Below, piece by piece: positions 34,976 to 44,411 of a DNA stretch of 64,000 bases. Position 1 is the first letter of the stretch. Every line of letters begins with the position of its first letter. A model generated the notes under the pieces. It had not been told where the DNA came from and made no database searches. It saw only the letters and a program-made list of their open reading frames with translations. A program made the translations under genes and the position numbers. Source of the stretch: CAZENU01 sp965222125 (GTDB taxonomy: Bacteria > Chloroflexota > Dehalococcoidia > Lucifugimonadales > CAZENU01); NCBI GenBank assembly GCA_965222125.1, contig CBDCTC010000001.1, positions 1-64,000 of the forward strand, written 5' to 3'.

Positions 34976-35242
34976 TTAGCGTGACGCCCGCTCGAACAAC
35001 GCCTCGCGTAGCCCGTCGAGCAGCCCTTCGAGCCGGGCTTGGCCCTTCTCCAATGACGCGATGCGAGTTTCCATCCCCTCGAGGCGGCCATCGATGCGGC
35101 CATCGAGTGCGTCGATGCGCTTTTCGATGCGCGTCTCCAATGCGCCGATGCGCCTATCAGTGCGTTGCATGGCCGTGAAGACCACGGCTGCGAGCGCAAC
35201 GCCGACGGCCAAGATGCTGATGAGCTCAGGCGACATGCTCAT
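34976..35242 (-). CDS. Small membrane-anchored coiled-coil protein
   Basis: An 88-residue protein with one N-terminal membrane helix (ELISILAVGVALAAVVFTAM) and then a regular R.DALD.RIDGRLE heptad-like coiled coil through the C-terminus. This is a common fold in phage and bacterial genomes without a known task. It lies between the YbhB lipoprotein and an HsdR-N-like gene, all on the minus strand. Confidence 0.65.
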   Translation of the reverse strand: MSMSPELISILAVGVALAAVVFTAMQRTDRRIGALETRIEKRIDALDGRIDGRLEGMETRIASLEKGQARLEGLLDGLREALFERASR

Positions 35243-35269
35243 ATCCTACCACGTCCCAACGCCGCCGAA

Positions 35270-36208
35270 TCAGGGGAACCGGACCTTGAACTGCGCCGGG
35301 TCCTGGCCTACATGCTGAATTGTGAATTGAGTGGCCTTGACGATCTGTCCGACGTTGCCACGAGCCTCGACGTATAGCGACCCGACCTGAGCGACAGGAT
35401 GGAATTGTTTCCCGCTGGGATGAACAGGGCTGACAGCTACCCTATAGGCTCTGCTGTTGGGAGGCCGTACAGGGCAGTGGGCTGCATTGAGGTGGTTGTT
35501 TTCGACAAGCCATCGGCTAACCTCAATCAATATCGATCTCCATGCCGAAGCCGGGACGACCGAATTGTCGGGAAGCCTGATTTCTCTCGGCGGAGCATCT
35601 CCTGATTGCGGGTCCAACTCCGATATTGGCTGCCACTCGTGTTCGTCCACACCTGGACCATTTGTCGTTCCGTTCTCAGGAAAGGATTGACCGTTCGATG
35701 GTATCGCTGGAGGTTGTCCGGCGACGACGTGGCCTGCCTCTACGGCGGGCCGCCACAGTGCCAACGCCTGCAGACACGCCTCAGCCGGCGGCTGGTCCTT
35801 CAGGTCGAACGAGACGATCCGCTTTTCGTCTATGGGCACGGGCCTGTGCGTCTCGTAGACCTCCCAGAGCTGGCCGTCGGTCACCGAGAAGTGCTTTGTG
35901 CCCTCCATCAGGCAGTAGTTGATCCCCTGGGCGAGAACCGCGTCCCGCAGTGGTGTGCCCAACTTCTTGGCCTCCACCATCATTGCTGGGCTCCCGTTGT
36001 CGAGAAGGGCGTAGTCGGCAGACACGCCGCCGGACCGGTACTCCGGGACCACCAACTCCGGATCGGTGGTATCCCAGCCCAGCTCTCGCAGCAAGGGATC
36101 GATCAAGGCGTAGCGGGTCAACGCCTCGCTCTGTCTGAGCTTGTCGCCGTGCGTGTCGATGCGCTCGCGGAGCTTATGGACGAGGGCCAGCAGGCTTTCG
36201 AGCGGCAT
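35270..36208 (-). CDS. Type I restriction HsdR N-terminal-like (PD-(D/E)XK) protein, orphan
   Basis: A 312-residue protein. The N-terminal 150 residues fit the HSDR_N nuclease core: Asp65 in SADYALLD, Glu79 and Lys81 in MMVEAKKLG, then WEVYETHRP. The C-terminal part is a separate basic domain ending QFKVRFP. No hsdM, hsdS or helicase motor is adjacent, so this is not a complete type I system. Related stand-alone proteins are common and of unknown function. A nuclease role in defence is possible but not shown. Confidence 0.72.
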   Translation of the reverse strand: MPLESLLALVHKLRERIDTHGDKLRQSEALTRYALIDPLLRELGWDTTDPELVVPEYRSGGVSADYALLDNGSPAMMVEAKKLGTPLRDAVLAQGINYCLMEGTKHFSVTDGQLWEVYETHRPVPIDEKRIVSFDLKDQPPAEACLQALALWRPAVEAGHVVAGQPPAIPSNGQSFPENGTTNGPGVDEHEWQPISELDPQSGDAPPREIRLPDNSVVPASAWRSILIEVSRWLVENNHLNAAHCPVRPPNSRAYRVAVSPVHPSGKQFHPVAQVGSLYVEARGNVGQIVKATQFTIQHVGQDPAQFKVRFP

Positions 36209-36398
36209 ACGATGCGTTCCCTCCTCAGATCGGCCGATTGTATCAGATGCCGACGCCCGCCCATTCCGATTCCTGTCGAATGGCGGTTCAAGACCGCGTA
36301 TCCGCGCATTCCCCGGTGGGGGCGCTCGCGGGATAAATCGTGGTAGAGTGTGTCGTCCGCATGGGCCAGCGGAGCAATCGACCCTGGGAGGCCATTTC

Positions 36399-38147
36399 TT
36401 GGCGTCGGCACCAGCTTCTCAGAACCCCCGATACGAGGCGCACGAAAGACCACCCCTCCGGGTCACCCTCGGCCTGGGCCTGCAGTTCAGCTTCATCGCC
36501 TCCGCGACTCTGCTGATAACGCCGGTCATCGTGGCCACGGCGTCCGGAGAGGGCGACCCGTACCTGGTGTGGATGGTCTTCGCCTCGCTGCTCGTCGTCG
36601 GGGTGGCAACGCTGGTGCAGGTCCGACGGGTGGGGCCCGTCGGCGCCGGGTCCGTCCTTCCGATGGCCACGGCCCCGTTCGCGATCCCGTTCTGCATCAC
36701 GGCGGTGACGGACGGCGGGCCGTCGACGCTGATGGCGCTGACCCTCGTCACGGCGGCAATCCAGCTAGCGATCTCGAAGTGGCTGTTCATCCTGAGGCGG
36801 GTCGTCACGCCGACCGTGGGCGGCACGGTGATGATGATACTCTCGGTCACGCTGTCCTCCGTCGTCTTCGGACTGCTGGACGACGCGGCGGAGCTCGAGC
36901 CCGTCGCCGCGCCCTTGACCGCATTCGTGACGCTGGTCGTGGTCGCGGTGCTGCTGCTTCGGGGCTCGGCCGTGGTGCGTCTCTGGGCGCCCGTGATCGG
37001 CATAGTCGTCGGCTGCGTCACGGCGGCGGCGTTGGGCATCTACGAGCCGGACGCACTGTTGCAGGCCCGCTGGGTGGGGCCACCAACTGAACTGCCGGAT
37101 CTCGGACTCGACTTCGGCGTCGCGTTCTGGACGCTCATCCCAGCGTTCCTCTTCCTGGGCGTGATCATCTCCATCCAGGTGAACGGGGAGTCGATCACCA
37201 AGCAGCGCGTCTCATGGCGTGACGACAGGGCCGTCGACTTCAGGGAGGTGCAGGGATCGCTCTCCGGCGGCGGGGTGTCCAATCTGCTCGCCGGCATGAC
37301 GGGCGCGGTGCCGAACATCATCAACGCGGGCATCATCTCGTTCACGCAGATCACCGGCGTCGCCTCCCGAACGGTCGGCTACTGCATCGGCGCGACGTTC
37401 ATCGTGGTCGCTTTCCTGCCCAAGGTGTCGGGGCTGCTCAGCACCATACCGGGGCCCGTCATGACGGGCTACCTCATCATGGTGACCGGGACCCTGTTCG
37501 TCGAAGGCGCGCGGACCGTCATCCAGACCGAGCAGGACAGGCAGAAGCTCACCGCGGCGGGAGTCGCCTTCTGGCTTGGCGCCGCCTTCCAGTTCGACCT
37601 GTTCACGTTGCCGAACGCTGGCCCCGTACTGGACGCGCTGCTGTCGAGCGGCGTGACGACCGGGGGACTCGCCATCGTGGCGATGGTAGTGTTCCTGGAG
37701 CTCACGGGCCAGCGCCGCATGCGCTTTCGCTCGCAGCTCGACATCGACGCCCTGCCGGATCTGAACGCGTTCATCGCGAAGTTCGCGGCCCGCAGCGGAT
37801 GGGACGCCGCCATGGTGGACCGGCTGAACGCGGTCGCGGAGGAGACACTCCTGACTCTGTCGCCGCTGGACTTGGACCTGGAAGCGGAGGAGAACGGCCA
37901 GAGCGAGCGGGGACTGGTCGTTCTCGCGTCCAAAGACGGTCTGGAGGCGGAGCTGGAGTTCATCGGCGGCGGGAACGAAGAGAACCTGGAGGACCGGATC
38001 AGGCAGCTCCAGCAACATGACTCGGAGACTCCGGCGGAGCGTGAGATCTCGCTCCAGCTTCTAGGGCACTACGCCTCTTCCGTACAGCATCAGCAGTACC
38101 ACGACACCGAGGTCATAACGGTACGCGTCGTGCCGCCCGAGGCGTGA
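36399..38147 (+). CDS. NCS2-type nucleobase permease with extra C-terminal domain
   Basis: A 582-residue protein. The first 430 residues form the 14-helix NCS2 (xanthine/uracil permease) fold, e.g. GLQFSFIASATLLITPVIV, TPTVGGTVMMILSVTLSSVV, SIQVNGESITKQ and SNLLAGMTGAVPNI. The last 140 residues are soluble and contain DRLNAVAEETLLTLSPLD and later EISLQLLGHYASSVQHQQY, which resembles a GHKL/HATPase_c_2-like ATPase domain with degenerate boxes. I chose TTG at 36399 because GGGAGG lies 7 bases upstream. It may couple transport to signalling; that is inference. Confidence 0.8.
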   Translation: MASAPASQNPRYEAHERPPLRVTLGLGLQFSFIASATLLITPVIVATASGEGDPYLVWMVFASLLVVGVATLVQVRRVGPVGAGSVLPMATAPFAIPFCITAVTDGGPSTLMALTLVTAAIQLAISKWLFILRRVVTPTVGGTVMMILSVTLSSVVFGLLDDAAELEPVAAPLTAFVTLVVVAVLLLRGSAVVRLWAPVIGIVVGCVTAAALGIYEPDALLQARWVGPPTELPDLGLDFGVAFWTLIPAFLFLGVIISIQVNGESITKQRVSWRDDRAVDFREVQGSLSGGGVSNLLAGMTGAVPNIINAGIISFTQITGVASRTVGYCIGATFIVVAFLPKVSGLLSTIPGPVMTGYLIMVTGTLFVEGARTVIQTEQDRQKLTAAGVAFWLGAAFQFDLFTLPNAGPVLDALLSSGVTTGGLAIVAMVVFLELTGQRRMRFRSQLDIDALPDLNAFIAKFAARSGWDAAMVDRLNAVAEETLLTLSPLDLDLEAEENGQSERGLVVLASKDGLEAELEFIGGGNEENLEDRIRQLQQHDSETPAEREISLQLLGHYASSVQHQQYHDTEVITVRVVPPEA

Positions 38148-39146
38148 CGCGCGACGTCGATTGCAGGCAGCCTGGAATGGCGCGGAGACCGCCTGTCGCT
38201 CCGCCGCGCGAGCCTCGGCGATGTTCCGGGCGTCGCGTTCCACCGCGACGGGATGGACGCGGCCGGGCCTACAGGTCGCGACTCTCCCGTCGGCTGGTTC
38301 TCCCTGGGCGGGCCGTGGATGCACGACCACTTCTGCTCACGGCACGTTCGCGTTTACCTCGATCTGGGGTGGGACTGCTGGGTCGGCGAGCGCGGCGACG
38401 GGACGGTCGCGGGCAGCGTCGAGATATGCTATGCCGTCGAGCCCCCGCCGTTCGGACGATACGCCCACCTGGATCTCCTGGAGCTAGCCGACGACCTCCT
38501 GTGCGGAGAGGTCGAGGAGTGGATACTCGACCGCTGCGAGTCCCGCGCCCTCGCCCGCGGCTTCGACAGGTTCTGGTGCCGGCCCGTGGGCTCGGGCGGG
38601 AGCCTGGACGTTCTGACCAGATGCGGGTACGTGGAGCGCTGGCGGAACGGTTGGGTGACGGTCCTCGACCTGGGCCGCGTCGAGGCGCCCCCGCACGACG
38701 AACGTCAACTGCTGGGCGACTAGGACGGGGAGGCGTCGGACCTGCTGGCGCTCAATCGCCGTGAGTCGGCCTCGTACCGCTGGCGGTACCTGTGGCGGCC
38801 GGTCCTGGCGCCCGAGGCGTCGGACTTTCCGACCGACGTGTCGCTTTCGGGCCGGAGCGTCACGCTGCGCGGCCGCCGACCCGCGAACGTCCTGGTGAAC
38901 GTCTGGAGGTGGCGCGACCCTCGGTCTGCCTGGGTCGATCTGTGGGTCGATCCTGACCTCGCCACCGATGCCGGATACGTCTCAGACATGGTCGCCGTCG
39001 CGTGTCGGCGGGCGTCGTCGATGGGCGCGAGCTCCGCGGAGGTGGTCGTCTCGGAGTCGATTCGCGGGGAGATCGAACAGCGATTCGACGCGGTGGCCGT
39101 CGATCTCAAGATGGGCGACCCGTGGCTGATGAAGGAGCTGGGCTAA
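38148..39146 (+). pseudogene. GNAT-like acetyltransferase, interrupted by an in-frame TAG
   Basis: The frame is one run interrupted by TAG at 38721-38723. Upstream are RGDRLSLRRASLGDVPGV (a typical GNAT start) and DRFWCRPVGSGGSLDVLTRC; downstream are ESASYRWRYLWRP and AGYVSDMVAVACRRASSMGA, ending at 39146. About 330 residues, the size of a two-domain GNAT. No ATG or GTG is found at the expected N-terminus before 38253, so the start may also be lost. Alternatively two short genes exist. It directly follows the NCS2 gene. Confidence 0.6.
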
Positions 39147-39292
39147 CGAATAAACCTTGCAATTCTGGCACAGTAGGACAGATTTGCAAGGATGAGAGTA
39201 GTCCGACGCTCGAAGGTGCGGCTTCAGAGCCTGCTTGTCGAGTACCCCGCTGCCGCACTCCTCAGCCCGCGCTGGGTCGGCAGATCGTGTTG

Positions 39293-39367
39293 TGGAGCGG
39301 GAGACCGGATTCGAACCGGCGACACCCTGCTTGGAAGGCAGGAACTCTACCGCTGAGTTACTCCCGC
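39293..39367 (-). tRNA. tRNA-Gly (anticodon TCC), CCA encoded
   Basis: Minus strand: acceptor GCGGGAG/CTCCCGC, D arm, anticodon stem CCTGC/GCAGG around CTTCCAA (anticodon TCC), T loop TTCGAAT, discriminator T, encoded CCA (39293-39295). It reads GGA and GGG. The 145 bases before it and 39368-39665 after it hold no gene; TTGACA at 39512-39517 might serve the next gene but has no good -10. Confidence 0.95.
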
Positions 39368-39665
39368 TCACTTCAAGACTAGGTCTCCGGGCCCGTCCAA
39401 GTCAAGCCCGTCCGGGTAACCGATCAGCCCTGATGAGAACGACCGGGTCCGGGCACCCCGGGGCCCGTTCCGCGCACTGATAAACGTGATCGGCCTGCGT
39501 GGACTCCGGCCTTGACAAGTCGGCGGCATCTACTGTTGTCTATCGTTTAGAAGGCGTCGTCAGGCATACTTGGACGGATGGCCGCTGCAGGCCATCATGT
39601 CTGGGCTGTCGACCGGTTCGACAACGAGAGGCCGGCCAAGGAGTTCGGCCGATGGAGGAGTGGGA

Positions 39666-40547
39666 GTGTTCAAGAACGCGCTGGTCCCCTTGGACGGGTC
39701 CGACGAGTCGGCGAGAATCTTGCCGTACGTCGCTCAGATCGCCCAACGCCTGGGCGCGAAGCTTCTGCTCCTCAACGTACTGGACCCGAACGAGTCGGGC
39801 ATCCCGCAGACCGACTTTTCGAAGTATGTGGTCGACGCGGACGGCCGCGCCCGCCAGTATCTGCGGCATCACATCGCTCGATTGGCGGAGCAGGGCGTGA
39901 CGGCCAAGGCATGGATCTGCACCGGCGAGCCGTCGGAGCAGATAGTCGGCGTTGCCGCGCACCAGGGATGCGACCTGATCGCGATGACCACCCACGGGCG
40001 TACGGCGCTCGGGCGAGGCATTCTGGGTCCCACCGCGGACAGGGTAGTGCACTCGTCGCCGCTGCCCGTGTTGACCATCAGCCCCGGTGCCGAGGGGCAG
40101 GGCCGGGATCCCGTCTCCCGGGTCCTTGTTCCCCTGGACGGCTCCGAGCTGGCGGAGCGGGCGCTGCCCCACGCCGAGCTTCTCGCGCGCGGCATGTCCG
40201 CGAAGGTGCTGCTGGTCCGTGTCGTGAGCGCCATGCAGATACAGTGGCTCGATCAGCTTCCCTCGGCCGCGGCCGAGGTCCAGGCGGCGGCGGCCGTAGA
40301 GTACTTGGACCGCGTGGCAGGCACATTACGCCGCGCCGGGATCGAGGTCGACGCGGCAACGCCGGTAGGGCACGTCGCGGGCTCGATCATGGACATCGCC
40401 AGCGAGAACCCGGGAACCATGGTGGTGATGGCTTCGCACGGCCGGTCCGGAGTGCTGCGATGGGCTATCGGCAGCGTCGCGGAGTCGACCGTGCGAGGCA
40501 GCGGGGTCCCCGTGCTGATACTGCCCGCCCAAAGGGAAGGCGCCTGA
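39666..40547 (+). CDS. Tandem UspA universal stress protein
   Basis: A 293-residue protein with two UspA domains. Domain 1 starts FKNALVPLDGSDES and ends TTHGRTALGRGILGPTADRV; domain 2 starts VLVPLDGSELAERA and ends ASHGRSGVLRWAIGSV then VPVLILP. GTG at 39666 has GGAGGAG upstream. The G-2x-G-9x-G(S/T) ATP motif is complete in domain 2 and slightly changed (GP) in domain 1. Cytosolic stress protein. Confidence 0.88.
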   Translation: MFKNALVPLDGSDESARILPYVAQIAQRLGAKLLLLNVLDPNESGIPQTDFSKYVVDADGRARQYLRHHIARLAEQGVTAKAWICTGEPSEQIVGVAAHQGCDLIAMTTHGRTALGRGILGPTADRVVHSSPLPVLTISPGAEGQGRDPVSRVLVPLDGSELAERALPHAELLARGMSAKVLLVRVVSAMQIQWLDQLPSAAAEVQAAAAVEYLDRVAGTLRRAGIEVDAATPVGHVAGSIMDIASENPGTMVVMASHGRSGVLRWAIGSVAESTVRGSGVPVLILPAQREGA

Positions 40548-40634
40548 TCGGGCGGCCGTTCCGTAGCGGCGGGGCGCGCCAATGCGGTTGAATCGGCGGG
40601 AACGGGGACGGTATTATCCAGGCAGGTATCCGTC

Positions 40635-41636
40635 ATGCCCACCAACGTAACTCCCCAGTACCGCGAGGCTGAAGAGCGTTTCCGCGCAGCGGAGACCATC
40701 CAGGCCAAGATCGCCGCGCTTCAAGAGATGCTGTCGATCATGCCCAAGCACAAGGGCACCGACCACCTCAAGGCGCGGCTCCGCTCTCGGCTGTCACAGC
40801 TCACGGCCGAGCTGGAAGGGCCCTCCAAGGGGCCGTCAGGAGGCCGAACGGAGCCGTTCTCGCTGCCCAAGGAGGGCGGCGGCCGGGCGACGCTCGTAGG
40901 GCCCACGAACGTCGGGAAGTCGCTGTTGCTGGCAAAGGCCACCGGGGCGCAGACGCGTGTCGGCGCGTACGCGCTCAGCACGCAGGAGCCGGTGCGCGGG
41001 ATGCTTCCTCACAAGGACATCCAAATCCAGCTCGTCGACACGCCTCCGATCTCCAATCCTGGAACGCAGAGCCGCCTGTACGGGTTGCTGCGCAACAGCG
41101 AGGTCTTCGTGATCGTTGTCGACCTGACGATGGACCCCGTCGCCCAGACGGCTGAGGTGTTCGAGGCACTCGGCGAATGGGGCTTTCGACTGCTGACGCG
41201 CGGGCAGACGCTGAACGCGCACGACCAGTCGCTCGACAAGCCGACTATCGTGGTCGGCAACAAGGCGGATATTCCCGACGCGCTGGACGCGCTGCAAGAG
41301 CTCGAGCAGGCGTACGGCGAGGACTACCCGGTCGTGCTCACCAGCGCAGACGAGGTCGTCGGCCTGGACGATCTGGGCGAGGAGATATTCACAGCGCTCA
41401 ACGTAATCCGCGTCTACACGAAGCCCCGCCGCGAGAAGATGGAGGAGTTCGAGCGGACAGACCCGCTCGTGCTTCCCGTGGGATGCACCGTCGCGGAGGC
41501 CGCGGAGCAGGTCCACCGTGATCTGGCCCGCACTCTGAAGTTCGCCGTGCTGTGGGGCAGGTCCGGGAAGTTCGAAGGGCAGCGCGTCGGCAGAGGGCAC
41601 GAGCTCGCCGACGGCGACGTCATCGAGCTCCACTAG
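40635..41636 (+). CDS. DRG/Obg-like GTPase with TGS domain
   Basis: A 333-residue GTPase. An N-terminal helical part (residues 1-65) is followed by the G domain: P loop GPTNVGKS (residues 89-96), G3 VDTPP, G4 NKAD, and a C-terminal TGS domain (RTDPLVLPVGCTVAEAAEQ, HELADGDVIEL). This architecture is that of DRG proteins, best known from archaea and eukaryotes; similar proteins occur in Chloroflexota. The usual inserted S5D2L segment seems absent. It is likely ribosome-associated; no partner gene is adjacent. Confidence 0.82.
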   Translation: MPTNVTPQYREAEERFRAAETIQAKIAALQEMLSIMPKHKGTDHLKARLRSRLSQLTAELEGPSKGPSGGRTEPFSLPKEGGGRATLVGPTNVGKSLLLAKATGAQTRVGAYALSTQEPVRGMLPHKDIQIQLVDTPPISNPGTQSRLYGLLRNSEVFVIVVDLTMDPVAQTAEVFEALGEWGFRLLTRGQTLNAHDQSLDKPTIVVGNKADIPDALDALQELEQAYGEDYPVVLTSADEVVGLDDLGEEIFTALNVIRVYTKPRREKMEEFERTDPLVLPVGCTVAEAAEQVHRDLARTLKFAVLWGRSGKFEGQRVGRGHELADGDVIELH

Positions 41637-41699
41637 GCCGCCGTTGCGCGCGGCAGTATCGCCGGAGGGCGACCAGGGTCACGATTCGGAGGCAGCCCA

Positions 41700-42587
41700 A
41701 TGTTCGACGGATTCACGAGAGCCGAGGTCGCGACGTCCGGCACGACGATCAACCTGGTCCACGGCGGCGACGGGCCGCCGGTGCTGCTGCTCCACGGCTA
41801 CCCGCAGACGCACGTGATGTGGCACAAGGTGGCGCCCCGGCTGGCCGAGCGGTACACGGTCGTCGCGCCTGACCTTCGCGGCTACGGTGACAGCGGCAAG
41901 CCGGCCAGCGACGACCTGCAGGACTACTGCAAGCGGACGACGGCCCGGGACCAGGTGGAGGTGATGGCCGAGCTCGGCTTCGACTCGTACCACGTCGTCG
42001 GCCACGACCGCGGCGCGCGCGTGGGCCATCGGATGGCGCTCGATCATCCGGGCCGGGTTCGCACGTTCACGTCGCTCGACGTGGTGGCCTCGCAGGCGGC
42101 CTTCGACAACATGGACCGCGACCTTGCGTTTTCGTGGTTCCACTGGCACCTGATGAGGCAGCCGTCGCCGTTTCCCGAGACGGTGATCGGCAACAGCGTG
42201 AAGTTCTTCCTGGACTTCCTGCTCGAGCAGTGGACCGCGGTCGACGACGCGATCACGGAGGAGGCCTACGCCGAGTACCTGCGGTGCTACAGCGACCCAG
42301 AAACGATCCGCGGCTCGTGTATGGACTACCGGGCCATAGAGGTTGACCTGGTTCACGACGAAGCGGACCGCGGCCGCAAGATAGAGTGTCCGATGCTGTT
42401 GCTGTGGGCCGGGAACATGCCCAGGCGCCCCGGATGGCAGACCGGCGCGAAGCTCAACATGCTCGACACCTGGCGCGCGCGCGCCGTCGACGTCCGAGGC
42501 CGCGAAATCGACTGCGGCCACTTCCTGCCCGAGGAGGCGCCGGAGGAGACGACGCGCGAGGTCCTCAAATTCCTGTCGGGCGGGTGA
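41700..42587 (+). CDS. Alpha/beta hydrolase, haloacetate-dehalogenase-like
   Basis: A 295-residue protein. LLLHGYPQTHVMWHKVAPRL, APDLRGYGDSGKP and VVGHDRGARVGHRMALDHP match fluoroacetate dehalogenases and epoxide hydrolases. The nucleophile is an Asp (GHDRGAR), the acid is later and the catalytic His is in IDCGHFLPEEAPE. The Asp nucleophile favours a dehalogenase or epoxide hydrolase rather than an esterase. Substrate unknown. Confidence 0.85.
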   Translation: MFDGFTRAEVATSGTTINLVHGGDGPPVLLLHGYPQTHVMWHKVAPRLAERYTVVAPDLRGYGDSGKPASDDLQDYCKRTTARDQVEVMAELGFDSYHVVGHDRGARVGHRMALDHPGRVRTFTSLDVVASQAAFDNMDRDLAFSWFHWHLMRQPSPFPETVIGNSVKFFLDFLLEQWTAVDDAITEEAYAEYLRCYSDPETIRGSCMDYRAIEVDLVHDEADRGRKIECPMLLLWAGNMPRRPGWQTGAKLNMLDTWRARAVDVRGREIDCGHFLPEEAPEETTREVLKFLSGG

Positions 42588-42602
42588 GCCTTCCAGTCCG
42601 GG

Positions 42603-44237
42603 CTACAGCCCTCGGATCGGCTTCACGTGGCCGAGGTACCTGTCGGGGTCTACCCGCACGTCGATGACGCTCATCCTGTCCGACTCGAGCGCGGTCTTGA
42701 ACGCGGACTCGAACTGGTCGAGTCCCTGCACCTCGTAGCCGACGGCCCCGAAGCTCTCGGCGAGGCGTACGAAGTCGGTCTGCGTCATGTCCACACCCTC
42801 TCGCGCGTAACCCTTGGAGCGCTGCTTGACGCGGATCATGCCCAGCGTGCCGTCGTCGAAGATTACGATGATCGGCGATAGCCCGAGGCGGGCGGCGGTC
42901 TCCAGATCGCCGGCCCGCATCAGGAAGCCGCCGTCGCCGACCAGAGACACCGCCTTCTGCCGGGGCCTGACCAACGAGGCCGCCATCGCCGCCGGGATGG
43001 AGAAGCCCATCGTGTTCGCCCCGCTGGAGTCGAAGTACGTTCCGGGCCTGTGGACCTGCCACGCGTACAGGTTGACCCTGCCATAGACGCCGGCCTCGCT
43101 GGAGACGATGGTGTCTCTCGGCGCCAGCTTGCGGGCGCGGACGAGGGCCGAGGCCGCGTTGAGGTCGGAGTCGTAGGCCCCGAGGGCTCCCAGGGCGCCG
43201 TGCCAGTAGGCCCGCAGCTCCTCCGTGTCCCAGGCCGTGCGCGGGGAGACGAGCTCCGTCAGCCGGCCCAGAAGGTCGGGCAGCGGGCCCGAGGCGGCCG
43301 CCGTCGGACTGCCCACGCGCTCGTCCTCGGGGACTGGCATCGCGTCGACGGCGACGATCTCGTGCGCGTAGCGCCAGGGCGAGAGCAGCTCCGCACGGTC
43401 GAGGCCGACGGCCAGCACCAGGTCGCCGCGCGACATCAGGTCGCCCTCCAGCGTGTCCTCGCGGTACACGCCGGACATGACGCCGGCGTACAGGGGGTGC
43501 TCCTCCGGAATGACGCCGCGTGCCTTTGACGTGGCCATCACGGCGACCTGCAGCTTCTCGGCCAGCTCCAACAGCCTGTCCTGGGCGCCTTGGCGCAGGA
43601 CCACCGGGCCGGCGATGAGGATCGGCTTTGCGGCGCGGACGACGGCGTCGGCCACGGCCTCCAGGTCCCCTGAGACGGCGCCGGAGCCATCGGACTGCTC
43701 GTCGACGGCCGGCGTCGACGAGACCTCCAGGGGGAAGTCGACGTGTACCGGTCCTGGCCGCTCGGTAGAGGCTATTCGGATAGCGGCGGCTATCTGCGAG
43801 CGGGCGTCGTTCGAGCCGACGGTGACGGACGCCTTGCAGGTGGAGGCGAACGTCGAGGGGTGGTCGATCTTCTGCATGCCCATCTGCGGGGCCGTATCGG
43901 CGCCGTAGCACTCGGTGATGCATAGGAGGGGGTGCCGCTCGAGGAAGGCGTACGCGGCGCCGGCGGTGAGATTGGCCGCGCCGGGCGCCATGATCGAGAT
44001 GCTGGCGCCGCACGAGCCGGTTAGCTCGCCGCACACGACGGCCATCAGCGCCGCGGTGGCCTCGTGCTGCGTCAGCACGAACGGGATGCCCTCGTCCCGG
44101 CACGCCTCTATCAGGTCGATGGAGCTGCCGCCTCCGGGGATGCCGAACAGGTACGGTATCCCGGCGTCCTTAAAGGCCGCGGCGACCTCACGGGCGACTC
44201 GCAGCTCCGTGGTCTGCTCAGCGACGGTTCGGACCAT
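42603..44237 (-). CDS. Thiamine-pyrophosphate-dependent decarboxylase/acetolactate-synthase-like enzyme
   Basis: A 544-residue enzyme of three domains. Catalytic Glu59 (TQHEATAALMA) activates TPP. The middle domain binds a nucleotide-like site (AKPILIAGPVVLRQ). The C-terminal TPP motif starts at VGDGGFLMRAGDLETAARLG and ends IVIFDDGTLGMIR, with Asp where Asn is usual. It lacks a small regulatory subunit, so it is probably a catabolic decarboxylase or 2-hydroxyacyl lyase rather than biosynthetic IlvB. Strand is opposite to the hydrolase, which converges from the left. Confidence 0.85.
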   Translation of the reverse strand: MVRTVAEQTTELRVAREVAAAFKDAGIPYLFGIPGGGSSIDLIEACRDEGIPFVLTQHEATAALMAVVCGELTGSCGASISIMAPGAANLTAGAAYAFLERHPLLCITECYGADTAPQMGMQKIDHPSTFASTCKASVTVGSNDARSQIAAAIRIASTERPGPVHVDFPLEVSSTPAVDEQSDGSGAVSGDLEAVADAVVRAAKPILIAGPVVLRQGAQDRLLELAEKLQVAVMATSKARGVIPEEHPLYAGVMSGVYREDTLEGDLMSRGDLVLAVGLDRAELLSPWRYAHEIVAVDAMPVPEDERVGSPTAAASGPLPDLLGRLTELVSPRTAWDTEELRAYWHGALGALGAYDSDLNAASALVRARKLAPRDTIVSSEAGVYGRVNLYAWQVHRPGTYFDSSGANTMGFSIPAAMAASLVRPRQKAVSLVGDGGFLMRAGDLETAARLGLSPIIVIFDDGTLGMIRVKQRSKGYAREGVDMTQTDFVRLAESFGAVGYEVQGLDQFESAFKTALESDRMSVIDVRVDPDRYLGHVKPIRGL

Positions 44238-44411
44238 GGCTCTTGCACCTCTCGTTTGGTTCTCGATACCGCTTTACCGCCCTGGCAGAGGAGGTAGGAA
44301 CATCTGGGGATCAGTAGTATACGTGCATTCTGCTCAATCCACAGGCCACATATGATAACGTGGCTGTTAGGGGCGTTGGACGTGGCGCAAGCAGGAGGAG
44401 GCGTAAGATAG

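Noticed and set aside
39235..39480. Short ORFs across tRNA-Gly (RPDSNRRHPAWKA-type peptide)
   Set aside because: False translation of a tRNA.
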